NCBI GenBank assembly: GCA_947036575.1
Contig: CAMQSH010000009.1
Coordinates: 1-24,385, forward strand
From: an uncultured Brevinema sp.
Lineage (GTDB): Bacteria > Spirochaetota > Brevinematia > Brevinematales > Brevinemataceae
Direction of reading: 5' to 3'
Length of the DNA stretch: 24,385 nt
Below the pieces are notes generated by a model that had not been told where the DNA came from, made no database searches, and was given only the letters and a program-made list of their open reading frames with translations. A program made the position numbers and the translations under genes. Numbering within the stretch: position 1 is the stretch's first letter; the number at the start of each line of letters is the position of its first letter. Positions 8,042 through 16,139 of the stretch are shown one piece after another.

Positions 8042-9007
8042 TTATCTTCCCATAGGATATAATATTGCTTCCATTTCTGGAGTAGTCATATTATCTTTTG
8101 TGATTAATTTACTACCTGTATCATAGACTTTTTCTGTTGGTTCGTTGTTAAGAAGTTGTACTGCAATTTTTACTGTTAAATATCCCATATTAAAAGGATC
8201 TTGAACAACCATAGCTGATAATACACCTTTATCTAAAAAGTTAATCATATCAAGAGATGCATCAAATCCAATTGCTACAAGTTCTCCAGCTCTTCCACTT
8301 TCTTCAACTCCACGAGCCATCCCTACAGCACTACCTTCGTTAGAACCGAAGATACCAGCTAAGTCTGGATTTGCTGTTAAAAAGTCTTGAGTAATAGCCA
8401 ATGCTTTTGCTCTATCTCCATCACTATATTGAGTATTCAAGATTGTGATCCCTGGATATTTTGCTAGGGCATCTCTAAATCCTTTTTCTCTTTGAATAGT
8501 ACTAGATGTTCCTGCAACGTGAGCAACGATAGCAACTTTTCCTTTACCATTAAGACGACGAGCCATTTCTTCACCTGCTGTATAAGCTGCTGCTACGTTA
8601 TCAGTAGCAATAAAGCTATTAGCTACATTCCCAGCAACATCAGAGTCAAAAGTTACTAAAGGAATTCCAGCTTTAACAACTTTATCTGCTACAGCTTTCA
8701 TACCATTTGCATCTGTTGCAGCAATAGCAATAACATCTGATTCTTTATTAATTGCATTTTCAACCATTTCAACTTGTTTAGCTACTTCACTTTCACGTTC
8801 TGGTCCTACAAAATAGGTGTTAACATTAAATTCTTCAGCAGCTTTTTTAGTACCTGCTTCGACTGTTTTCCAGAATTCATGCTGGTAACCTTTTGAAACA
8901 ATAGCAATGTTGATTTTACTTTCAGCGTTTGCTGTTTCTTTTTTTCCACAAGATGCTAGACTCATTACTCCGATTAAAATCAAGAGTGATACTTTAATAT
9001 TGTTCAT
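8042..9007 (-). CDS. Sugar ABC transporter substrate-binding lipoprotein (RbsB family)
   Basis: An extracytoplasmic periplasmic-binding-protein-like I domain protein. It captures a monosaccharide and delivers it to the permease encoded just upstream. The N-terminus has a short basic region, a hydrophobic segment and a lipobox LASC with the lipidated cysteine at residue 20, followed by GKKE, so it is membrane-anchored. The mature part begins with the family pattern INIAIVSKGYQHEFW and includes GIPLVTFDSDV and AGIFGSNEGSAVGMARGV, typical of ribose/galactose-type binders. I start it at 9007 because GGAG lies 6 nt before that ATG and overlaps the upstream in-frame ATG at 9019. Cotranscription with fucI and fucU points to L-fucose (or D-arabinose) as ligand; ribose cannot be excluded from sequence alone. 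Confidence 0.9.
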   Translation of the reverse strand: MNNIKVSLLILIGVMSLASCGKKETANAESKINIAIVSKGYQHEFWKTVEAGTKKAAEEFNVNTYFVGPERESEVAKQVEMVENAINKESDVIAIAATDANGMKAVADKVVKAGIPLVTFDSDVAGNVANSFIATDNVAAAYTAGEEMARRLNGKGKVAIVAHVAGTSSTIQREKGFRDALAKYPGITILNTQYSDGDRAKALAITQDFLTANPDLAGIFGSNEGSAVGMARGVEESGRAGELVAIGFDASLDMINFLDKGVLSAMVVQDPFNMGYLTVKIAVQLLNNEPTEKVYDTGSKLITKDNMTTPEMEAILYPMGR

Positions 9008-9046
9008 AATATTCTCCATAAATATAAATTATTTTTTTATTATTTA

Positions 9047-10003
9047 TTATTTTGCTGTTTTTTTATTTTTTATTCTATCTATTGATACAGCGATTAAAAC
9101 AACACAACCAATAGCGATTTGTTGATAAAAATTAGAAACGTTTAATAAATTCAACCCATTTCTTAGCGTTGCAATCATTAATGCTCCTAATACTGTTCCA
9201 GTAACAGACCCAATCCCACCAGAAAGACTTGCTCCTCCTATAACAACTGCTGCTATTGCGTCTAACTCATAACCCATTCCTTCTGTAGCTTGTGCAGATA
9301 CGAGTCTAGAGGTTAAAATAACTCCAGAAACACCACATAAGGCTCCATTAAGACCATAAACAAATAGTTCTATAAAAGAAGTGTTTAATCCTGATAAGCG
9401 AGCTGCATCTTTGTTAGAACCAAAGGCATAAATATGTTTACCTAAGGAAAAATTCTTCAACATGAATCCAAATATAATAGCGATAACAACTAGGTACACT
9501 ACAGGATTTGGAATAATATTTAAGAAATATCCTCCAGATATTTGTGCAAATCCTTCTCCTAAATTAGAAACAGGAGAACCTTGAGTAATGATTAATGCAA
9601 CACCTCTAATGATCATCATCATTCCTAAGGTAGCAATAAAAGGAGGTAGATCTAAAAACACAGTAAAACTACCATTTATTAAACCTATAATTGTGCCAAC
9701 ACCAATTCCTGCCATTACAGCAATAATAATAGGAGCATTAAAATCCCTAATTACTGTCGCTGTAACAACGCCACTAAGAGCCATAATAGCACCTACAGAA
9801 AGATCTATTCCTCCCGTAATGATGACAAATGTCATACCTACAGCTATAATTCCAATCACAGATGTTTGTAAAGCAATTGTAATTAAATTATTAAACTTAA
9901 AAAAATATGGAGACAAAACACCAAATAATATTAACAATCCTAAATACACAAATAATACGGTTATTTCCTGTGACATTTTAACTTTAAATAATGGTTTAAC
10001 CAT
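9047..10003 (-). CDS. Sugar ABC transporter permease (RbsC family)
   Basis: An inner-membrane permease of 318 residues with about eight to ten hydrophobic segments, forming the translocation channel of a ribose/fucose-type importer. The region AVVIGGASLSGGIGSVTGTVLGAL (about 254-277) is the conserved cytoplasmic segment of this BPD-transporter type 2 family. ITGGIDLSVGAIMALSG (about 63-79) is another signature. It begins with a strong AGGAGG site 6 nt before the ATG, 17 bp after the ATPase gene, and is followed after about 40 bp by the binding-protein gene: the order ATPase, permease, binding protein of rbsACB. Specificity is inferred from the downstream fucose enzymes. Confidence 0.92.
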   Translation of the reverse strand: MVKPLFKVKMSQEITVLFVYLGLLILFGVLSPYFFKFNNLITIALQTSVIGIIAVGMTFVIITGGIDLSVGAIMALSGVVTATVIRDFNAPIIIAVMAGIGVGTIIGLINGSFTVFLDLPPFIATLGMMMIIRGVALIITQGSPVSNLGEGFAQISGGYFLNIIPNPVVYLVVIAIIFGFMLKNFSLGKHIYAFGSNKDAARLSGLNTSFIELFVYGLNGALCGVSGVILTSRLVSAQATEGMGYELDAIAAVVIGGASLSGGIGSVTGTVLGALMIATLRNGLNLLNVSNFYQQIAIGCVVLIAVSIDRIKNKKTAK

Positions 10004-10020
10004 AATAAACCTCCTAATAA

Positions 10021-11541
10021 TTATTTTATATTTTCCATAGCTTTGAATTGGCCTGTTGCATATCCCATAATGGTTGCACTATTTAAATTCTCATCATTTT
10101 TTAATAATGCTGTCATCTTTCCTTCTGCCATCACTAATACTTTATCAGAAATACCTAATATCTCTGGTAATTCTGAAGATATCATAATAATTCCAGCCCC
10201 AGATTTTGCCAATTCAAAAAGAAGCCTATAAATCTCATATTTAGCATTAACGTCTATTCCTCGTGTTGGTTCATCAATAATAAAAACTACTTTTGGTCTA
10301 CATATCAAACGTGCAATGATAGCCTTTTGTTGATTCCCACCGCTTAAAAATCGGATTTCCTGTTTATGTGAAGGAGTTTTAATATGAACTTTTTCTATAT
10401 AATTAGAAATGATAGCCAATGATTTTTTAAAATTGATTTTTCCTACAGCGTTTTGAACAATTGCAAGATTAGGAATCATGATATTATCTCCAACAGATAA
10501 TTCCAAAAACAATCCTTCTTTTTTTCTATCTTCTGATAAATAAGCAATACCACTATATAAGGCTTCACGAACACTTTTAATATTCATATTTACCATATCA
10601 ACGGTAATTTCTCCAGAGTTATAGCGATCAATACCAGATAATGCTCGACCTAAAGAAGTTCTTCCTGCTCCCATAAGTCCAGAAATCCCCATTATTTCTC
10701 CAGATTTAAGCTCAAAATTTATATTTTCAAAAAATCCTTTTCGTGAAAAATTCTTAACAGTTAAGCAAGTATCTCCCATTTTTATATTTTTTTCAGGAAA
10801 TAATTGTGTCATTTCTCTACCAACCATTAATTCTATAAGATTTGGAATAGTTGTATCTTTAAAATTTACAGTAGTAATATATGCACCATCTCTTAAAACA
10901 GTTACTCTATCAGCAATACGATTTAATTCTTCCATACGATGAGAGATATATACAATCCCCAATCCAGAACTTTTTAATTCTTCAACTACTACAAACAGGC
11001 TATCAATTTCCTGATCTGTAAGAGCTGCTGTAGGCTCATCCATGATTAAAATAGATGAATTAAAAGATAATGCTTTTGCTATTTCAACCATTTGTTGTGA
11101 CGCAACAGATAATTCTGAAATTAACTCATAGGTATCTATATTTGTTTTCAATCTATCTAAAAGTTCTTTTGTTTGCTTATGAAGTTGCTTAAAATCTATC
11201 ATTCCAAATTTATTTTTAGGCTCTCTTCCTAGTAAAATATTTTCTGCTACATTCAAATGAGGCATAAGATTAAATTCTTGATGTATAATTGTAATACCAA
11301 TTTCTGACGCTTGTTTTGTACTTATAAACTTTACTACCTTTCCATTCATTGTGATTACACCTTCATCTGGAGTATACACTCCACTCAGAATTTTCATTAA
11401 GGTGGATTTACCAGCTCCATTCTCACCCAAAATAACATGAACTTCATGAGATCTAATATCTAAACAAATATTATCTAAAGCTTTAACCCCTGGAAATGAT
11501 TTAGATATTTTATCAGCTTGTAAAATAGTCCTATTATTCAT
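10021..11541 (-). CDS. Sugar ABC transporter ATP-binding protein, duplicated ABC domains (RbsA family)
   Basis: A peripheral membrane ATPase of 506 residues with two fused nucleotide-binding domains, powering carbohydrate import (CUT2 type). Domain 1 has Walker A GENGAGKS (39-46), a signature-like LSVASQQMVEIAKAL and Walker B ILIMDEPTAAL. Domain 2 has the degenerate Walker A GLMGAGRT usual in this family, the signature LSGGNQQKAIIARL and Walker B VVFIIDEPTRGID. A degenerate second site is normal for CUT2 ATPases. It is the first gene of the importer/fucose operon and starts with AGGGAG before the ATG. Transcription probably begins near 11606 from the promoter at 11613-11641, giving a leader of about 65 nt that contains an 11-bp tandem repeat. 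Confidence 0.94.
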   Translation of the reverse strand: MNNRTILQADKISKSFPGVKALDNICLDIRSHEVHVILGENGAGKSTLMKILSGVYTPDEGVITMNGKVVKFISTKQASEIGITIIHQEFNLMPHLNVAENILLGREPKNKFGMIDFKQLHKQTKELLDRLKTNIDTYELISELSVASQQMVEIAKALSFNSSILIMDEPTAALTDQEIDSLFVVVEELKSSGLGIVYISHRMEELNRIADRVTVLRDGAYITTVNFKDTTIPNLIELMVGREMTQLFPEKNIKMGDTCLTVKNFSRKGFFENINFELKSGEIMGISGLMGAGRTSLGRALSGIDRYNSGEITVDMVNMNIKSVREALYSGIAYLSEDRKKEGLFLELSVGDNIMIPNLAIVQNAVGKINFKKSLAIISNYIEKVHIKTPSHKQEIRFLSGGNQQKAIIARLICRPKVVFIIDEPTRGIDVNAKYEIYRLLFELAKSGAGIIMISSELPEILGISDKVLVMAEGKMTALLKNDENLNSATIMGYATGQFKAMENIK

Positions 11542-11563
11542 ATTTTCTCCCTAAATTTTATTG

Positions 11564-11606
11564 TTTCTATTTATTTTCTATTTATTTTCTATTTATTTTC
11601 TATTTA
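11564..11606. repeat. 11-bp tandem repeat, 3.9 copies, in operon leader
   Basis: The unit TTTCTATTTAT repeats at 11564-11574, 11575-11585, 11586-11596 and, lacking its last base, 11597-11606, without mismatches. It lies between the predicted minus-strand transcription start and the ATPase start codon, so on the mRNA it reads as an A-rich repeat (AAATAGAAAAT). Confidence 0.9.
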
Positions 11607-11612
11607 CAACAT

Positions 11613-11641
11613 ATTATATTATGAAATAATTTCTTTTGCAA
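11613..11641 (-). promoter_or_regulatory. Promoter of importer/fucose operon
   Basis: On the minus strand, TTGCAA (-35, 11636-11641) and a perfect TATAAT (-10, 11613-11618) are spaced by 17 bp. The predicted start of transcription near 11606 lies about 65 nt before the ATPase start codon. Confidence 0.7.
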
Positions 11642-11726
11642 GTCCTTTTTTGTTAAATACATTTTCACCCATATCTTATTACAAAACAATTAAATAACAA
11701 TAAGCACACACATTTGTTTTCAAATT

Positions 11727-11760
11727 AAATAAATATTATATGTTTATATAATATTTATTT
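11727..11760. promoter_or_regulatory. Perfect 15-bp inverted repeat, candidate operator
   Basis: Arms AAATAAATATTATAT (11727-11741) and ATATAATATTTATTT (11746-11760) are perfectly complementary around a GTTT spacer. The dyad lies between the two divergent promoters, 33 bp upstream of the plus-strand -35 and about 85 bp upstream of the minus-strand -35. It has the size and symmetry of a regulator site; the DeoR-type regulator of the locus is the natural candidate. The arms are all A/T, so chance contribution is not negligible. Confidence 0.5.
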
Positions 11761-11792
11761 ACACAGTGTAGATAAATATTAATAAAAAACAG

Positions 11793-11821
11793 TTGATTTA
11801 TTATAATATTTAATATATAAT
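11793..11821 (+). promoter_or_regulatory. Promoter of kinase/aldolase operon
   Basis: TTGATT (-35, 11793-11798) and TATAAT (-10, 11816-11821) are separated by exactly 17 bp. Transcription would begin near 11828, about 20 nt before the kinase start codon at 11849, which is preceded by AGGGAA. Confidence 0.7.
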
Positions 11822-11848
11822 AATGAAAAGAAAATAAAAGGGAAATTT

Positions 11849-13249
11849 ATGAATAACAATACATACAGTGTATCTTGTGATTTTGGATCTTCTGGTGGGA
11901 AAATATTTTTAGGAAATTTTAATGGAAAAACTCTTTCTATAGAAGAAATTCATCGTTTTTCATTAGAACCTATTTTAATCAGAGGGTATTATTACACAAA
12001 CATTTTATATATGTGGAGTGAATTACTTAAAGGATTAAAAAAAATAATAGATCGTGGTATTAGAATAGATTCTTTAGGAATTGACACTTGGGGTGTGGAT
12101 TATGGTTATATTGATAAAAATGGGGAGTTATTAGCAACACCTATTAATTATCGAAGTGATAGAACGATACATACTCAGGAAAAACTAAATAAACTAGGGC
12201 TAACTACTGAAGTTTTATATGCAAATACAGGAATTAACTCCATGCCTTATAATACTTTATTTCAAGTATATGAAGATGTTCAAACAAGAAAAGATATTGT
12301 TTCACAGGCTAAACATTTATTATTTATTCCAGATTTATTTAGTTATTGGCTTACAGAACGTGTATCAACAGAGTATACCATTGCTTCAACTTCAGGAATG
12401 ATCAATCTTCAAGGAGAGTGGGATCAAAGTATTTTGGATGTAATCAATATGCCAAAATCAATCTTACCAGAAATTCAAAAAACTGGTGATCAAAAAGGAG
12501 TACTATCATCTTCTTTAGCTCAACATTTAGGTTGTGCTCCTTTTCCTGTATTTGCTAGTTGTTCTCATGATACAGCTTCTGCCGTACTTGCAACACCTTT
12601 AGAAAATGATACTTCTGTGTTTTTATCCAGTGGATCTTGGTCATTATTAGGAATAGAACGAGATACTCCTATTTTATCACCAGAAGCTTTTAAAGCTGGA
12701 TTTACAAATGAGATTGGAATAAATCGTACAACAAGATTTTTAAAATCTATTAATGGATTTTGGAGCTTGCAACTACTACAACGGCAATGGGGGATTTCTT
12801 TCCCTGAAATTATCGAAAAAGCAAGCCAAGCCGTAGATACTGGGTTTACTATTGATATTACAGATAATCGTTTTTATAGTGTTACTAATATAGAATCTGT
12901 AGTTTCTGATATATTTAAAGAACAAGGTAAAAAAGCACCTCAAACACAAGGTGAAATTGCCAGTGCAATATATCATGGATTAACAGATGCTCATATTAAT
13001 TCTCTACAGGAATTATCAAAAATCGTTAAAAAACCTATATCTAGTCTACATATTGTAGGTGGGGGATCTCGGGATAATTTATTCTGTAATATGATCGCTG
13101 AAAAAATAAAATGTAAAACCACCATAGGTCCTGTCGAAGGTACTGCTACAGGAAACATACTTACCCAATTATTAGGGCTTAAAGCTTTTTCTTCTATCCA
13201 AGAAGCAAGAAACTGTGTCAAAAACAGTTTTAACATTAAAACCATTTAA
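11849..13249 (+). CDS. FGGY-family kinase, RhaB/FucK type (probable L-fuculokinase)
   Basis: A cytoplasmic sugar kinase of 466 residues in the FGGY family. It transfers phosphate from ATP to the C1 hydroxyl of a 6-deoxyketose. The actin-like N-terminal domain starts DFGSSGGKIFLGNF (11-24). GIDTWGVDYG (77-86) is the rhamnulokinase signature, and D241 in CSHDTASAV aligns with the catalytic aspartate (237 in E. coli RhaB). C-terminal ATP-site sequence LHIVGGGSRDNLFCNMIA is present. By sequence it is RhaB-like, but the next gene is a fuculose-phosphate aldolase and the divergent operon holds fucI, so L-fuculose is the likely substrate; RhaB-like fuculokinases are known in other gut bacteria. It is the first gene of a three-gene operon, with 18 bp before the aldolase gene. 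Confidence 0.88.
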   Translation: MNNNTYSVSCDFGSSGGKIFLGNFNGKTLSIEEIHRFSLEPILIRGYYYTNILYMWSELLKGLKKIIDRGIRIDSLGIDTWGVDYGYIDKNGELLATPINYRSDRTIHTQEKLNKLGLTTEVLYANTGINSMPYNTLFQVYEDVQTRKDIVSQAKHLLFIPDLFSYWLTERVSTEYTIASTSGMINLQGEWDQSILDVINMPKSILPEIQKTGDQKGVLSSSLAQHLGCAPFPVFASCSHDTASAVLATPLENDTSVFLSSGSWSLLGIERDTPILSPEAFKAGFTNEIGINRTTRFLKSINGFWSLQLLQRQWGISFPEIIEKASQAVDTGFTIDITDNRFYSVTNIESVVSDIFKEQGKKAPQTQGEIASAIYHGLTDAHINSLQELSKIVKKPISSLHIVGGGSRDNLFCNMIAEKIKCKTTIGPVEGTATGNILTQLLGLKAFSSIQEARNCVKNSFNIKTI

Positions 13250-13267
13250 ATACAATAGGAGTATATT

Positions 13268-13933
13268 ATGAAAGATCAAAAACTTAGAGAAAAAATAGGT
13301 ACAGAGATTATTAACACCTGTATCAAGATGAAAGAATTAGATCTCAATCAAGGTACTGCTGGTAATATTAGTCATAGAGTAGAAGGTGGAATGCTTATTA
13401 CTCCTTCTGGAATGCCTTATCATATCATGCAGCCTAAAGATATTGTTTTTATAAGCAATGCAGGGGAAATAGAAGAAGGTAGAATCCCTTCCTCAGAATG
13501 GAGATTTCATCTTTCTATCCTCAACGAAAAACCTGAGTGCAATGCTGTCGTACACAATCATGCTCCTTATGCAACTATGGTATCTATCTTAGGAGAAGAT
13601 TTTCTTCCTGCTATTCATTATATGATTGCAATAGCTGGTGGTAATACCGTTCCTTGTGCTGAATATGCTACTTATGGTACTCAAGAGCTTTGCGATAATA
13701 TTGCAAAAGTAATGACAAATCATAAAGCTTGTATCCTAAAAAATCATGGCTTAGTTACCACAGATGCTACTTTAGAAAAGGCTTTAGTAATAGCTGAAGA
13801 AATCGAATTAGTTTGTCGTTTATATATGGGCGTAAAGGCTGTTGGTAAATATACTATCCTTCCTGATGAGGAAATTGATATAGTTCTCAAAAAATTTGGT
13901 AATTACGGCTTAAATGTAAAACATAATAGTTAA
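13268..13933 (+). CDS. fucA: L-fuculose-1-phosphate aldolase
   Basis: A cytoplasmic zinc-dependent class II aldolase of 221 residues (E. coli FucA is about 215). It cleaves L-fuculose-1-phosphate to dihydroxyacetone phosphate and L-lactaldehyde; known enzymes also accept D-ribulose-1-phosphate. The catalytic glutamate is E77 (SSEWRFH) and the zinc histidines are H96, H98 (VVHNHAPY) and H160 (KNHGL). The phosphate-binding NQGTAGNIS (28-36) and TPSGMPY are intact. Long identical runs with E. coli FucA, including LNQGTAGN and AIHYMIA, make the assignment firm over L-ribulose-5-phosphate 4-epimerase or rhamnulose-1-phosphate aldolase. AGGAG precedes the start. It is the middle gene of the operon between two FGGY kinases. 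Confidence 0.95.
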   Translation: MKDQKLREKIGTEIINTCIKMKELDLNQGTAGNISHRVEGGMLITPSGMPYHIMQPKDIVFISNAGEIEEGRIPSSEWRFHLSILNEKPECNAVVHNHAPYATMVSILGEDFLPAIHYMIAIAGGNTVPCAEYATYGTQELCDNIAKVMTNHKACILKNHGLVTTDATLEKALVIAEEIELVCRLYMGVKAVGKYTILPDEEIDIVLKKFGNYGLNVKHNS

Positions 13934-13953
13934 ATAAAAAATGAGAGAATAAT

Positions 13954-15549
13954 ATGAAAAATCGTTATGTAATAGGTGTGGATGTTGGATCTGGTAGCGT
14001 TCGAGCTGGAATATTTGATCAAAATGGAAACTCTTTGGCAATTGCTTCTTCTCCGATTAAAATTCGAAAACCACATCAAAATTTTGTAGAACAATCTTCT
14101 GAAGATATTTGGCTTAATTTATGTAAAGTTGTCAAAGAAGTTATAATTTCTTCAAAAGTCAAACCTGAAGAAATTTTAGGGATAGGATTTGATGCTACTT
14201 GCTCTCTTGTCACACTAGATAAAAATGACAATCCTATTAGTATTTCTCCAGATAATGACCCTTATTGGAATATCATTATGTGGATGGATCATCGTGCTGA
14301 CAAAGAAACAGATGAGATAAATACTAAAGGACACGAAGTTTTAAAATACGTGGGCGGAAAAGTTAATATAGAGATGGAAATCCCTAAAATTATGTGGCTC
14401 AAGCGCAATCTTCCAGAAAATTTTAAGAAAATTCAACACTTTTTTGATTTAGCAGATTTCCTCCAATATAAAGCTTGTGGTTCTACTATTCGTGGTGCTT
14501 GTACTGTAACTTGTAAATGGAACTATTTATCTCATGAACAATCATGGAATGAAGACTTTTTAAAACAGTGTGATCTCTTGGACTTATTAGAAGGTGATAA
14601 AATTGGTACTAAAATTCAAGCACCTGGCACTAAACTTGGGACATTAACTACAGAAGTCGCTGAGCTTATGGGGCTAACTTCCAAAACTATTGTAGCAACA
14701 GGATTGATTGATGCTCATGCTGGCGCTTTAGGAGCTTCAGGTGGAGTTATAGAAGATAATCTAGTAATTATTGCAGGAACTTCTGCCTGTCATATCCTTA
14801 ACACGCAAAACCCTGTCTTCGTCCCTGGAGTATGGGGTCCTTATTACAATGCCATGATATCAAATTTGTGGTTAAATGAAGGCGGACAAAGTGCTGCAGG
14901 AGCATTACTTGATTATACAATTCGTAACCATTACTTTTATCCTCAATTAGTTTCTATGGCAGAACAAATGAACACTTCTCTTTATAATATTTTAAATCAA
15001 GAAGTCTCAAAAATATATACAAAAAATCCTACACCCACAAAAGATATCCATATACTTGATTATCATCTTGGTAATCGATCTCCTCGTTCAGACGCCTCTC
15101 TAAAAGGAATGGTCTCAGGATTAAGCTTTGATGAGGATCTTGAAAGCTTGACGACTCTTTATCTTGCAACAATACAAAGTATTTGTTATGGGACTAAATA
15201 TATTGTTGATACTTGTAAAGAAAATGGACATTCTATTAAAAAAATCTCTGTCTGTGGTGGAGCAACTAAGAATCCTCTTTGGTTACAAGAATTAGCTAAT
15301 ATTACACAATATACCATAGAAATCCCTAAAGAAGTAGAAGCTGTATTATTAGGTAGTGCTATTGTCGCAGCTACAGCATCTGATATCTGGGATAATATGG
15401 GGTTAGCTCTAAAAAATATGAGCCATATAGAACAGTTTATTCGTCCAAATACTAGTGATCAAGATTTTCATCAACAAAAATATAGTGTCTATCTCGAAAT
15501 GTATAAAGATCAGCAAAAATATAAAAAACTGATGCAACAATATCAGTAA
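13954..15549 (+). CDS. FGGY-family pentulose kinase (D-ribulokinase-like)
   Basis: A cytoplasmic kinase of 531 residues, longer than the first kinase of this operon and from a different branch of the FGGY family (the YpCarbK/FGGY ribulokinase-like group). Signatures are GVDVGSGSVRAGIFD (8-22), GFDATCSLV (78-86), MWMDHRA (109-115) and the catalytic aspartate D253 in GLIDAHAG, followed by AGTSACHI (274-281). The TCSLV sequence is the motif reported for D-ribulokinases as I recall that work. The likely reaction is D-ribulose to D-ribulose-5-phosphate. FucI can make D-ribulose from D-arabinose, so this gene could route D-arabinose into the pentose-phosphate pathway; this is inference. It begins 20 bp after fucA and is followed by a terminator at 15633-15677. 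L-ribulose or another ketose remains possible. Confidence 0.87.
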   Translation: MKNRYVIGVDVGSGSVRAGIFDQNGNSLAIASSPIKIRKPHQNFVEQSSEDIWLNLCKVVKEVIISSKVKPEEILGIGFDATCSLVTLDKNDNPISISPDNDPYWNIIMWMDHRADKETDEINTKGHEVLKYVGGKVNIEMEIPKIMWLKRNLPENFKKIQHFFDLADFLQYKACGSTIRGACTVTCKWNYLSHEQSWNEDFLKQCDLLDLLEGDKIGTKIQAPGTKLGTLTTEVAELMGLTSKTIVATGLIDAHAGALGASGGVIEDNLVIIAGTSACHILNTQNPVFVPGVWGPYYNAMISNLWLNEGGQSAAGALLDYTIRNHYFYPQLVSMAEQMNTSLYNILNQEVSKIYTKNPTPTKDIHILDYHLGNRSPRSDASLKGMVSGLSFDEDLESLTTLYLATIQSICYGTKYIVDTCKENGHSIKKISVCGGATKNPLWLQELANITQYTIEIPKEVEAVLLGSAIVAATASDIWDNMGLALKNMSHIEQFIRPNTSDQDFHQQKYSVYLEMYKDQQKYKKLMQQYQ

Positions 15550-15619
15550 AGATATATAGATACTCCATAAATTTTAGGCTCTATTTCTATCAATTTTACA
15601 GTTTATTTAATAGATATTT

Positions 15620-15677
15620 GTGAAATTGGGGTAACCTCCTATCTATCTTTTAATAGAGAAAGATGGGAGGTTTTTTT
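15620..15677 (+). terminator. Motif-preceded intrinsic terminator, copy 2
   Basis: GTGAAATTGGGGT (15620-15632) leads directly into a hairpin with outer arms AACCTCC (15633-15639) and GGAGGTT (15666-15672), an inner partly paired stem and a T7 tail. It lies about 70 bp beyond the second kinase and ends the kinase/aldolase operon. Confidence 0.82.
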
Positions 15678-15678
15678 A

Positions 15679-16139
15679 TACAATACTTTCATACTGCTGA
15701 ATCAAAGCCAATTTTTAGAGGAAAATTTTTATGATTTAGATGTAACTTATGTGCCTATTATAATAACAGATAGTTATAGAGATATATCAACACAAATTTA
15801 AAAAGATTTACTAGTAATACTAAAAGCTCTCATTAATGTATATTTTAAAACGATCTCTAGATATAAGAATCCATAAAAATACTAAAGAAGTGACAAAAGG
15901 CTATACTCGTAATGATCATGTTGATCTTAATTTAGATTAATAGTCATCAGGATCTTCCTCTTTTATCTCAGACACTTTGAACATTATAGGAACATTAGAA
16001 ACTCCCTGCTAAAATTTATCATAAAATAATCTCACCCAGTTAATTATTGGGTGGGATTGATTAAAATATCACCACAAGCTATAATATAAAAATATTGTTT
16101 TAAAGATATTTAAATTTTTATAAGTAAAGAAGTAACAAC
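15679..16139. other. Gene-poor stretch with coding remnants and a hairpin
   Basis: No intact gene. Short open frames without starts occur on the plus strand: 15694-15801 (contains QSQFLEENFYDLDVTYVPII) and 15863-15940 (contains NTKEVTKGYTRNDHVDLNLD, whose KGYTR core resembles a motif in small surface or structural proteins). They look like pieces of decayed genes, but I cannot name a family. A hairpin with 11-bp arms containing CACCCA/TGGGTG lies at 16028-16058; it has no proper T tract and may be a decayed terminator. Confidence 0.4.

Noticed and set aside
9588..10040. 150-codon plus-strand open frame antisense to the sugar permease
   Set aside because: Its low-complexity I/T/P-rich product is the expected mirror of a hydrophobic membrane protein gene; no ribosome site.
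11564..11606. CRISPR-like array
   Set aside because: Repeats are 11 bp, adjacent and without spacers; this is a simple tandem repeat.
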